A stretch of 30,813 nt of DNA from a virus: positions 1 to 30,813 of IMG/VR virus record IMGVR_UViG_3300020198_000066; one strand, written 5' to 3'. Below are positions 15,533 through 21,561 of this stretch, in pieces. Made by a program: the position numbers and the translations under genes. The notes under the pieces were generated by a model, which worked only from the letters and a program-made list of their open reading frames with translations, did not search any database and was not told the origin of the DNA. Every line of letters starts with the position of its first letter. The first letter of the stretch is position 1.

Positions 15533-16030
15533 ATGCTCAACCCGCAACAAATCTCTCTCCAGATCGCCGAGAAAGTACGCGAACTGGCCACGCGCCAAAG
15601 TGTGGTTCCGTTTTTGACCGGTGATTTGAGGAAGTCCCTGATCGTGCGCCCGCTGGGCACGGCCGGCGCCGTGCTCGGCTCCAACCTGCCCTATGCCCGC
15701 GCCGTCCACGACGGCCGGCCCGCGCTCACCATCCGCGCCAAGAAGGGCAAGGCCCTGGTGTTCTGGGCCGATGGCCGCCTGGGCAAGAGCGGCCGCCCCG
15801 CCCCCTTCCCCAAGGACAAGAAGGCCTTCCGCGCCGCCGTCGCCAGCGGCGACCTCATCGTCGCCAGCGTGGTCCACCAACCCGCCCGGCAAGGCCGGCC
15901 CTTCCTCACCGACGCGGTCGCCACCCTGCGCCGCGAAGGCCTGGGCTGGCTCGCCCCCAAAATCGGCGCCGAACTGGCGAAGGACCTGGAAGCGGCCCTC
16001 CGCGCCAATAGCATGATCACGCGACGCTAG
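15533..16030 (+). CDS. HK97 gp10-like neck/tail completion protein
   Basis: A 165-residue protein with the gp10 pattern: an N-terminal helix, FLTGDLRKSLIVRPLG, then SNLPYARAVHDG, a basic middle part and a C-terminal amphipathic helix (KIGAELAKDLEAALRAN). Members of this family sit at the head-tail junction. It is encoded downstream of the portal, terminase and endolysin genes on the same strand. No ribosome site is seen; the preceding bases are a heptad array and a C-run. Confidence 0.78.
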   Translation: MLNPQQISLQIAEKVRELATRQSVVPFLTGDLRKSLIVRPLGTAGAVLGSNLPYARAVHDGRPALTIRAKKGKALVFWADGRLGKSGRPAPFPKDKKAFRAAVASGDLIVASVVHQPARQGRPFLTDAVATLRREGLGWLAPKIGAELAKDLEAALRANSMITRR

Positions 16031-16075
16031 GCGGGGGTTATCATGCGCGCTCAACCCACCCCTCACGGAGGCTTT

Positions 16076-16330
16076 ATGTTGGAGAAACGCTGCAAGGTCG
16101 ATTTGGCGAGAGGCGAATTCCTGATTGTGGTCTGTCAGGACTGCCGGGGCGAAATACACATCAACCAGGGCCAGGAGCGGACCTATGGCGTACCCGGTCA
16201 ATGCCCGATCTGCCGGGCCACCCTGAACGAGCAGGTCGTGCGCTGGGGGAATCAGCTCTTGAACGCCATGGCCGACCTGCGCAAGACGGCCGGCGCCGGC
16301 CATGTCTTCCTGGCGGTCACCGAGCCGTAG
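16076..16330 (+). CDS. Small zinc-ribbon protein
   Basis: An 84-residue protein with two CxxC pairs (CQDC and CPIC, about 25 residues apart) that should bind one zinc, followed by a helix (VRWGNQLLNAMADLRK). I place the start at the ATG at 16076 because GGAGG precedes it; an upstream in-frame ATG at 16043 adds 11 residues. It ends the plus-strand packaging operon. Such ribbons often bind nucleic acid or a protein partner; no specific family is recognised. Confidence 0.65.
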   Translation: MLEKRCKVDLARGEFLIVVCQDCRGEIHINQGQERTYGVPGQCPICRATLNEQVVRWGNQLLNAMADLRKTAGAGHVFLAVTEP

Positions 16331-16421
16331 ACCGGAATAAGCCTGTCTTGAGCGGAGCCGAAGGGCGCGCAAAGCTGTAGGCTACCCACTAACCACTAGT
16401 CACTACCCACTGCTCCAGCCA

Positions 16422-16859
16422 CTACTCCTCCCCCGCCAACCAGGCCCGTTGCCGCTCCAGCCGGGCTTGCACGGCCGGCCAGTCTGGTTCATTGCAGGGG
16501 GGCGGGCGCGGTCGATCGTCAACCAGCAGCTTCGCCAGCAGCTCATCCAGTTGCGCGCGCACCTCCGGCGGCATCGGCCGGGTCGGACGCGCCAGGCGCG
16601 GCGGCTCCGGGCGCGGCGGCAGCCGGTCCAGCACTTGGCTGGGGGTGGGCCAGCGCTCGGCATGGGCGGCCACGGTGACGAACGCCGCCCGCACCCGCTC
16701 CCCATCGCCATCCCTCCAGTCAATCGCCCGCCCGCGCCGGAACGCGAGAATCCACACATCGCAAACCTTCTCGATCGTATCCTCCGCCGGCGCCCCGCTC
16801 AGGCGCAGCGTCAGCAGCAATTGCAAGCCGTCGATCACGGCGTTTTCCAGGTCATGCAT
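16422..16859 (-). CDS. Conserved transposable-phage protein, unknown
   Basis: A 145-residue protein starting MHDLENAVIDGLQLLLTLRL. In-frame codons upstream of this Met are only heptad repeats, so I exclude them. It contains WPTPSQVLDRLPPRPEPPRL, a motif resembling the end of helicase-loader-like phage proteins (compare QFPTPADLLRCANTI in the 25814-26083 product), and ends in a helical ARLERQRAWLAGEE. It forms a pair with the gene at 16919-17413. A replication or regulatory role is possible but not shown. Confidence 0.6.
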   Translation of the reverse strand: MHDLENAVIDGLQLLLTLRLSGAPAEDTIEKVCDVWILAFRRGRAIDWRDGDGERVRAAFVTVAAHAERWPTPSQVLDRLPPRPEPPRLARPTRPMPPEVRAQLDELLAKLLVDDRPRPPPCNEPDWPAVQARLERQRAWLAGEE

Positions 16860-16933
16860 AGTGGCTAGTGATGAGTGGATAGTGGCTAGAGAGGAAGGGT
16901 TTTGCTGTTCACTAGCCACTAGCCACTATTCAC
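16859..16933. repeat. Heptad-repeat hairpin element 9
   Basis: TAGTGGC/TAGTGAT units, core GAGGAAGGGTTTTGCTG near 16890-16906, then CACTAGC/CACTATT units. It runs into the 3' end of the gene at 16919-17413. Confidence 0.82.
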
Positions 16934-17413
16934 TTTTCTCGCCTGCAGCTTGTCAATGGCCCGCGCCGTGGCGGACGCGGGGGTTTTGGGCTGTCCACTG
17001 GACACTGACCCCTGTCTGTTTTCCTGCTGATCACTGACCACTAGCCACTGGCCACTACCCCCCTGCCGCCCCGCCACCGTCTTCAGCACCCGCTTCAAAT
17101 ACTGGTGATCGCTCAAGGGCTCGGCCAGGCCCTTCTTCCTGAGCGCGTCCACCGTCTCGTTCAGCGCCGTCGCCAGCACGTCCGGCGGCTCCCCGGCGCC
17201 CAACTCCAGCGCCCCGCGCGCCAGGCGCAAGGCCCGGTCATTGCGCAGGTCCTGATGGGCCGGCCGGAACAGGCTCAGGTACAGCACCAGGGCGCGGCCG
17301 GTCTCCGTATCCAACCCGGCCAACACGCCGAGCAACTCCCGCCCGGCCTCGTCCTGCACCAGGGCGTCCAGATGCAAGCGGCTATGACACACGGGACAAC
17401 GACCTAGCTTCAT
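16919..17413 (-). CDS. Conserved phage protein with N-terminal CxxC
   Basis: A 164-residue protein starting MKLGRCPVCHSRLHLDALVQ; C6xxC9 and two His could bind a metal. A helical body follows (AGRELLGVLAGLDTETGRALVLYL; DRALRLARGALEL; ATALNETVDALRKKGL; LSDHQYLKRVLKTV). Residues ~118-145 (SGQWLVVSDQQENRQGSVSS) are translated heptad repeat, and the final helix DKLQARKV follows. The conserved body resembles proteins found beside replication genes of transposable phages. Function is unknown. Confidence 0.6.
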   Translation of the reverse strand: MKLGRCPVCHSRLHLDALVQDEAGRELLGVLAGLDTETGRALVLYLSLFRPAHQDLRNDRALRLARGALELGAGEPPDVLATALNETVDALRKKGLAEPLSDHQYLKRVLKTVAGRQGGSGQWLVVSDQQENRQGSVSSGQPKTPASATARAIDKLQARKVNSG

Positions 17414-17528
17414 GGGTAGTGGATAGTGAATAGTGGATAGTTGATAGTTGATAGTTGATAGTTGATAGTGGTTAGTGATCAGTAAAACCCTTCTTGGCTA
17501 GCCACTATCCACTAGCCACTGACCACTT
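17413..17528. repeat. Heptad-repeat hairpin element 10 with TTGATAG variant units
   Basis: TAGTGGA units shift to four TTGATAG units, then core CAGTAAAACCCTTCTTGGC near 17480-17498, then CCACTATCCACTAGCCACTG. It shows that the 7-nt period is conserved while the unit sequence changes. Confidence 0.88.
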
Positions 17529-17540
17529 TTTTCAGCACGG

Positions 17541-17572
17541 TGTGGGAGCCGCGCCCTCGCGGCGACCGAGCT
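17541..17572. repeat. GTGGGAGCCGCGCCCTCGCGGCGAC hairpin repeat
   Basis: A palindromic CGCGCCCTCGCGGCG unit, also present at 13144, 19270 and 21280, with variants at 24643 and 26431. It directly abuts the 3' end of the putative immunity gene. Confidence 0.85.
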
Positions 17573-17852
17573 ACAGCCATTCTGGATACCACCACCAATG
17601 ATCATCCGGATACTCCGCCCGGATACCACGGATGCGCCGCATCAGCTCCGCATCCTCCAGGATCGGCGACCCACGCAACACGGCCCCAAGGCGCTGAACG
17701 TCGGCCTCGGTGATGGCGTCGGCATAGTCCGACAAGTTCATCAACGCGGAAAGTGGCGCGCCATAGTCGGGCCATTCCCTGGCGCTCAGGACGCCGATCC
17801 AGCTACGGACGTGATCTCGGTCTGATACTTTTGCAGACTGTTCTTCAAACAT
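17571..17852 (-). CDS. Putative immunity protein for the MuF C-terminal toxin
   Basis: A 93-residue acidic protein (about 17 Asp/Glu against 10 Lys/Arg) ending in a Trp/Tyr-rich DDHWWWYPEWL. I choose the ATG at 17852 because AGGAGG lies 9 nt upstream. The gene overlaps the 3' end of the MuF gene by 67 nt in another frame, so the two are translationally linked. Small, acidic and directly downstream of a toxin-tipped protein is the standard immunity-gene layout. No immunity family was recognised by eye, so the role rests on context. It would protect the lysogen and sibling virions' host during assembly. Confidence 0.6.
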   Translation of the reverse strand: MFEEQSAKVSDRDHVRSWIGVLSAREWPDYGAPLSALMNLSDYADAITEADVQRLGAVLRGSPILEDAELMRRIRGIRAEYPDDHWWWYPEWL

Positions 17853-19171
17853 TGATCCATGCCTCCTGGCTTGCGATGACCAAAACACCCCCGGATTTCC
17901 CCTGAGCGGTCGACCACCACATAGCCTTTTTCTTGCCGATTCCAGAAGCTGTATTGCAAGCCCTGGTCCTTGTAGGGTTCCACGAACACGCGCTGGGCGC
18001 CGGCCACGATGGCGCGTGCCTTGGCCAGATAATCTTCGGGCGTGTTCAAGCCGAATTCGCTCTGCGCATGCTTGCGTAGCCTGACCCGGGACCGTTTGCG
18101 CACGTCTTGCGCAAAATCCTCCTCCCGATACTTCAGCTTCTCCGCCTGCGCCCGCGTGTCATTGACGAAGTTCCGATGCTCTTCCGCCGTCAGGGCCTCG
18201 ACCTCGCGCCGCGCGGCCGCGCCGATCTCCGGGCCATGCTCCAGCCGCGCCGGTTCGGCGGGCGCGACCCACATCACCGTGATGGTCCGGCAGCGGAAGT
18301 GATACGGCGGCCCGGCGGTGCCGGCGGGTAACTGGTCGGTGGGGATCGTGGCGAAGGCCCGGGCGTCGCCGTGCATCGTCCAGGCCCGTTTCGCCGCTTC
18401 CGTGTCCTTCCGTTCCGCCGCCGCCAGGTACTCGGCCCGCTGCGCGGACAGCCGATTGACGGCGATGACCCGGCCATGCAGATGGCGGCATATCTCGGTG
18501 GTGCGCTCGTCCAGCCGCGCCCGCACCTGCACGTACTCCACGGCCGCCCGTTCGTAGCCCGTCACCCGCCCCATTTCGCGGGTGCGCGTGGCGGTGTGGT
18601 CGGCCAGCAGCTCGTAATAGACGATGCCCCGGTCGGACAGTCCGGCGAAGTCGGTGGCGAAGCGCTCGGTCAACTGCGCCCGGGTCATCCCCTCGCGAAA
18701 ATAATCCTGGAGCGCGCCCCGGAACAGCCCTTCGACATAGGTATTCCAGGAATTGCCGATCCAATACAGGTTGGACCGGCCGACGATATCCAGGGTATCC
18801 AGATCGGGCCGGCCAAAGGCGATATCCACCCCCGCCGCCACGCCCACTTCGCGCGCGCCGATGCGGAACAGCACCTCCGACAGGTTCAGCACCGGCCCGC
18901 GCAACACCGCTTGCAGCGCCTCGGGGCCGAGCTCCCGCTCCAGCGCCGCCATGATGGCGGTCTCGTCCGCCGCGCCGAAGTCAGCCGCCGGTAAATTCCG
19001 GATGCGCTCCAGCGCCGCCGCCAACGCCGCCCGCGACCGCTCGTCGAAGGCGCGGGTATAAGCGTCCCGCAACTGGTCATAGGTAGCCTGAAAGGCCTTG
19101 TCATCCTTCACCACCCGCGCCAGCAACCGACGGCGGATCAGGGTCTTGAGCACTACAGCGGAGACATTCAT
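17786..19171 (-). CDS. MuF-type head protein with C-terminal nuclease-toxin-like domain
   Basis: This 461-residue protein begins MNVSAVVLKTLIRR. Earlier in-frame codons are repeat sequence and are excluded. Residues ~60-310 are phage Mu gpF-like, with the family's end motif RTTEICRHLHGRVIAV and PPYHFRCRTITVMW. Residues ~335-461 are an extra domain: NTPEDYLAKARAIV, LQYSFWNRQEKGYVVVDRSG, EIRGCFGH. That order (YLxxA helix, Y-x-FW strand, VVD-x-x-G-x-IR) resembles the BECR/barnase-EndoU-RelE-like nuclease domains found on phage MuF proteins. The MuF part acts in head assembly, and the tip may be injected with the DNA. The toxin fold is inferred. Confidence 0.82.
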   Translation of the reverse strand: MNVSAVVLKTLIRRRLLARVVKDDKAFQATYDQLRDAYTRAFDERSRAALAAALERIRNLPAADFGAADETAIMAALERELGPEALQAVLRGPVLNLSEVLFRIGAREVGVAAGVDIAFGRPDLDTLDIVGRSNLYWIGNSWNTYVEGLFRGALQDYFREGMTRAQLTERFATDFAGLSDRGIVYYELLADHTATRTREMGRVTGYERAAVEYVQVRARLDERTTEICRHLHGRVIAVNRLSAQRAEYLAAAERKDTEAAKRAWTMHGDARAFATIPTDQLPAGTAGPPYHFRCRTITVMWVAPAEPARLEHGPEIGAAARREVEALTAEEHRNFVNDTRAQAEKLKYREEDFAQDVRKRSRVRLRKHAQSEFGLNTPEDYLAKARAIVAGAQRVFVEPYKDQGLQYSFWNRQEKGYVVVDRSGEIRGCFGHRKPGGMDQCLKNSLQKYQTEITSVAGSAS

Positions 19172-19178
19172 AAAACTA

Positions 19179-19315
19179 CCGGACAACATTAAATGAGAAA
19201 AACAGCGACTAGGGGTGTAGGCCGGAATAAGCCTGTCCTGAGCGGAGCCGAAGGGCGCGCACGGCACGGTGTGGGAGCCGCGCCCTCGCGGCGACCGAGC
19301 GCGCGTTTCCGGCGA
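19179..19315. repeat. Composite REP region (17-mer, TAGGCCGGAATAAGCC half-element, GTGGGAGCC hairpin)
   Basis: The 17-mer CCGGACAACATTAAATG at 19179-19195 is identical to 13256-13272, where it contains the terminase start codon. It is followed by a copy of the left half of the 146-bp element (GTAGGCCGGAATAAGCC, CTGAGCGGAGCCGAAGGG, GTGGGAGCCGCGCCC, GTTTCCGGCG) but lacks the right inverted end. Confidence 0.8.
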
Positions 19316-19320
19316 ACGAT

Positions 19321-19518
19321 CTACCCCCCATCATCGGGAAACAACTCCGTCTGCGTCCGGTGCGCGCGTCGGGGCCGCGCCGTGACCGGCCGCAAATACT
19401 CCTCGCAGGTGCGGAAGCGGTAACCGCAGCCCTGGCACGCCCGCAGCCGGAAGCGCAAGGCCCCCGCCTCCCGCGTCTCGTACACGCGGCTCTCGCCGCC
19501 GCACCGCGGGCAGCGCAT
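19321..19518 (-). CDS. NrdR/Ogr-like zinc-ribbon protein
   Basis: A 65-residue protein starting MRCPRCGGESRVYETREAGA. Cys pairs CPRCGG and CQGCGYRFRTCEEYL match the zinc ribbon of NrdR and of Ogr/Com-like phage regulators. The start codon shares one base with the stop of the GemA gene (TGATG), so translation is coupled. A DNA-binding or transcript-regulating role is likely, perhaps in late-gene control, since the MuF gene follows. There is no ATP-cone domain, so it is not a true NrdR. Confidence 0.7.
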   Translation of the reverse strand: MRCPRCGGESRVYETREAGALRFRLRACQGCGYRFRTCEEYLRPVTARPRRAHRTQTELFPDDGG

Positions 19519-20042
19519 CAGCCTGGCGCGTCCGCCGCCGGTTGGGAGCCGGGCCGTCCCGGCCCGTCCTGAGCGGAGCCGAAGGGCCCGAGGGGGCGGG
19601 ACGCCCCCGCTCCACTGTTCTTCTGCCCCAACCACGTCTCCAACCCGGTAATCACCCGCGAGGCCTGCGCCCGGGTCAGGAACCGGCTATGGGACACTTT
19701 CGCCGTGCGCTTGACGAAGCCTTGCAGCGCCGGGCTCTCCAGGCCCTCCCAGCCCATCGCCCGCGCCAGCGCGCCCAGCTTGGCCCATTGCGCCGGCGTC
19801 GGCCGGTCGGCCGCGCGCTGGCCGCCCCGCGCCGGACCATCCAGCGCCCCGGCCCGGCGCAGCTCCAGCGCCACGGCCCGCAACTGCGGGACCGTCAGCG
19901 CCGCGCACGACCGCTCCCCGGTGTGCGTGTGCAAATACTCTTCATACGTCTCGCGGTCATCGCCAAACAACCGCTTGCCCCCCAAATGCACCTGGGCCAG
20001 CAGCCGGCGGCGTTCCACTATCGCTGTGTTGTCGTGAGTCAT
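19518..20042 (-). CDS. gemA: GemA/gp16-like regulatory protein
   Basis: A 174-residue member of the Mu gp16 (DUF1018) family: RRLLAQVHLGGKRLFGDDRE, TYEEYLHTHTGERSCAALTV, PQLRAVALELRRAGAL and a C-terminal RFLTRAQASRVITGLETWLG. GGAGAAATCACG precedes the ATG. In Mu the homologue modulates early host and phage gene expression. The last ~35 residues (GAGASRPLGPFGSAQDGPGR) are translated from a composite of two REP families at 19545-19613, so the native C-terminus is probably just after WLGQKN. Confidence 0.85.
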   Translation of the reverse strand: MTHDNTAIVERRRLLAQVHLGGKRLFGDDRETYEEYLHTHTGERSCAALTVPQLRAVALELRRAGALDGPARGGQRAADRPTPAQWAKLGALARAMGWEGLESPALQGFVKRTAKVSHSRFLTRAQASRVITGLETWLGQKNSGAGASRPLGPFGSAQDGPGRPGSQPAADAPG

Positions 20043-20070
20043 CGTGATTTCTCCATCATTGCTTGGAGTG

Positions 20071-20183
20071 GACAGTGACTAGTGACTAGTGGTCAGCAGG
20101 GCAGTGGATAGGGACTAGTGAATAGTGGTCAGCAAAACCCTTCTTTACTAGCCACTAGCCACTATCCACTAACCACTGCTCTA
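20071..20183. repeat. Heptad-repeat hairpin element 11
   Basis: TAGTGACTAGTGG-type left arm, core CAGCAAAACCCTTCTTTAC near 20130-20148, TAGCCACTATCCACTAACCACTG right arm. It separates the GemA gene from the small membrane gene. Confidence 0.87.
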
Positions 20184-20187
20184 GCCC

Positions 20188-20325
20188 CTAAAACCCGCCC
20201 AGGCTCCAGCGATCCAGCAGCCGGGCCAGCAGGCGCCAGGCGCCCATGGCCAGCCAGAACACCAGAAACAGGCTGAGCAGCACCATGAACAAAGGCCAGA
20301 GCAACAGCCGGTCAAACATCGTCAT
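20188..20325 (-). CDS. Tiny membrane protein (45 aa)
   Basis: A 45-codon frame starting MTMFDRLLLWPLFMVLLSLF. A single long hydrophobic helix (LLLWPLFMVLLSLFLVFWLAM) is followed by a basic tail (RLLARLLDRW) and GGF-stop. A G-run precedes the first ATG; a second in-frame ATG lies at 20319. It overlaps the 3' end of the next upstream small membrane gene. The sequence is too regular to be chance, but function is unknown; a role in membrane takeover or lysis accessory function is possible. Confidence 0.6.
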   Translation of the reverse strand: MTMFDRLLLWPLFMVLLSLFLVFWLAMGAWRLLARLLDRWSLGGF

Positions 20326-20494
20326 CCCCCCGGCTCAGGCCCGCTTTGACGGCTTGCCGTGAGCGGAGTCGAACGGCTTTCAGGCCCTCGCCCGCCAGCG
20401 CCAGCAGCGCCGCGGCGGCATACAGCCCGAGCAAGCCCAGCCACAACAGGGCGCACAGCCAGCGCTGCGCGCGGTGGATCACAGCGCGGCTCAT
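20312..20494 (-). CDS. Small membrane protein (60 aa)
   Basis: A 60-codon frame whose ATG overlaps the stop of the Gam-like gene (ATGA). After a basic N-terminus (SRAVIHRAQRW) comes one hydrophobic segment (LCALLWLGLLGLYAAAALLA). The tail VRLRSRQAVKAGL is encoded by a REP unit (GAGCGGAGTCGAACGG), so the original protein may have been shorter. It is translationally coupled both to gam and, through an overlap, to the next tiny membrane gene. Confidence 0.62.
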   Translation of the reverse strand: MSRAVIHRAQRWLCALLWLGLLGLYAAAALLALAGEGLKAVRLRSRQAVKAGLSRGDDDV

Positions 20495-21021
20495 GCGGCC
20501 TCCTGCTCGAACGGCGTGACCACGAAGTCTTCCACCCCGCTGACCACGGTGATGCCGGGCACGCCATACACCGCGTCCGGTTCGTTGAGGATCGCTTCCT
20601 TGTTCACTTCCTCCTTCACGCGCACGAAGCGGTCCAGCTTGCGCTCGTACAGCAACTGAATGACCGCCGCGATGCCGGTCACCCGGCAGGAGGGCGGCCG
20701 CTGCCGCCATTGCACCGCGCCGGTGATCAGGTTGGCGGTTTTGGTCTTGCCGTTTTCGGTCAACTCCTCCCTGTTCGCCTCGCACCAGGCCTGAATGCCG
20801 GCCTGGGTGTCCATGATTTTGGCCTTGCGCGCTTCCAGCGCCGCGTGCCACCTTTCAGTGATGGCGGCCAGCTCGTCGTTCATCGCCGCCTCCTCCCGGA
20901 TCAGGGCGCGCTGTTCATCGCCCAGGGTCTTGATCCACGCCGCGCACTCCGCGCGGTGCTGCGGGGCCGGCGCCAGCAACGCCGGGGCCTTGATACGGGT
21001 TTTCTTGGGTGTGGTCGCCAT
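20491..21021 (-). CDS. gam: Gam-like host-nuclease inhibitor
   Basis: A 176-residue member of the Mu Gam family, which binds DNA ends and blocks RecBCD-type exonucleases. It shows the typical N-terminal coiled coil (LGDEQRALIREEAAMNDELAAI), then a central basic strand region (ENGKTKTANLITGAVQWRQRPP), and a second helix with KLDRFVRVKEEVNKEAILNEPD. The C-terminus GITVVSGVEDFVVTPFEQEA is also typical. It lies in the semi-early region after MuB, as in Mu and related phages. Length matches the family. Confidence 0.9.
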   Translation of the reverse strand: MATTPKKTRIKAPALLAPAPQHRAECAAWIKTLGDEQRALIREEAAMNDELAAITERWHAALEARKAKIMDTQAGIQAWCEANREELTENGKTKTANLITGAVQWRQRPPSCRVTGIAAVIQLLYERKLDRFVRVKEEVNKEAILNEPDAVYGVPGITVVSGVEDFVVTPFEQEAA

Positions 21022-21063
21022 GTGGGTCTCCAGTGGTAGTGGATAGTGGATAGTGGATAGTGG

Positions 21064-21216
21064 TTAGCGGGGAGCCGGGCCGTCTCGGCCCGGAGGGGAC
21101 GGGACGCCCCCGCTCCTACGGGCGATGTTCCAGGCCAGCCAGGCGATGAGGCCGGGAATCAACATCAACGCGACGGGGCGAACAATCGGGCCGGAAGCGA
21201 GAAACAGATCAAGCAT
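21064..21216 (-). CDS. Tiny membrane protein (50 aa)
   Basis: A 50-codon frame beginning MLDLFLASGPIVRPVALMLI. One hydrophobic helix (PVALMLIPGLIAWLAW) is followed by ARR and a tail (SGGVPSPPGRDGPAPR) encoded by the GC-rich hairpin repeat at 21069-21116, which also supplies the stop region. TAGGAGACGACC gives a strong ribosome site before the ATG at 21216. Function is unknown. With the two genes downstream of gam it makes three tiny membrane genes in 1.1 kb. Confidence 0.6.
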   Translation of the reverse strand: MLDLFLASGPIVRPVALMLIPGLIAWLAWNIARRSGGVPSPPGRDGPAPR

Positions 21217-21231
21217 GGTCGTCTCCTATAG

Positions 21232-21325
21232 GGTGTAGGCCGGAATAAGCCAGTCCTGAGCGGGGCCGAAGGGCGCGGTGTGGGAGCCGCGCCCTCGCGG
21301 CGACCGAGCGCGTTTCCGGCGGCGA
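21232..21325. repeat. Half copy of the GTAGGCCGGAATAAGCC element
   Basis: GTAGGCCGGAATAAGCC, CTGAGCGGGGCCGAAGGG, GTGGGAGCCGCGCCCTCGCGGCGAC and GTTTCCGGCG appear in the same order as in the complete element at 13090-13235. The right inverted end is missing. Confidence 0.8.
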
Positions 21326-21327
21326 CG

Positions 21328-21561
21328 CTACTCATCGATCAACTCCGCCACCCGGCACCCGCTGCAATCCTGCCGGGGGCAGGACAGACACAGGGCATTC
21401 GGATCGGGCTTGGCGTCCCGCTCCGTAAGCTCCAGGAGGCGGCGGTAGCGGTCCGGCAGCCGGCTATTGCCGGCCACCGTCCCATATTTGCCGTTCCGCA
21501 ACAGACTGGCGGTGGGTTTGGCCACGTCCAGAATCAGCGCGATATCGGCCAGGTCGAGCAT
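21328..21561 (-). CDS. Small HTH DNA-binding protein
   Basis: A 77-residue protein starting MLDLADIALILDVAKPTASL. Residues ~3-28 look like a helix-turn-helix (ADIALILDVAKPTASLLRNGKY), and residues ~34-48 a recognition-supporting helix (RLPDRYRRLLELTERD). The C-terminus carries CLSCPRQDCSGC, a possible zinc knuckle. The start codon overlaps the stop of the preceding gene (TGATG). It resembles the small DNA-binding proteins encoded after MuB in B3-like phages. A regulatory role is likely. Confidence 0.65.
   Translation of the reverse strand: MLDLADIALILDVAKPTASLLRNGKYGTVAGNSRLPDRYRRLLELTERDAKPDPNALCLSCPRQDCSGCRVAELIDE

Noticed and set aside
15506-16372. 288-aa minus-strand frame across the gp10-like and zinc-ribbon genes
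   Set aside because: It runs antisense across two good genes and into repeat DNA, with no domain seen.
19172-19267. 32-residue N-terminal extension of the MuF protein
   Set aside because: The extension (including FGSAQDR and FSHLMLSG) is REP and 17-mer sequence also found in other frames elsewhere, so the start at 19171 was preferred.
20319-20851. 179-aa frame running through gam in another frame
   Set aside because: Only its last 60 codons, starting at an ATG that overlaps the gam stop, look like a protein; the rest is a shadow of gam.
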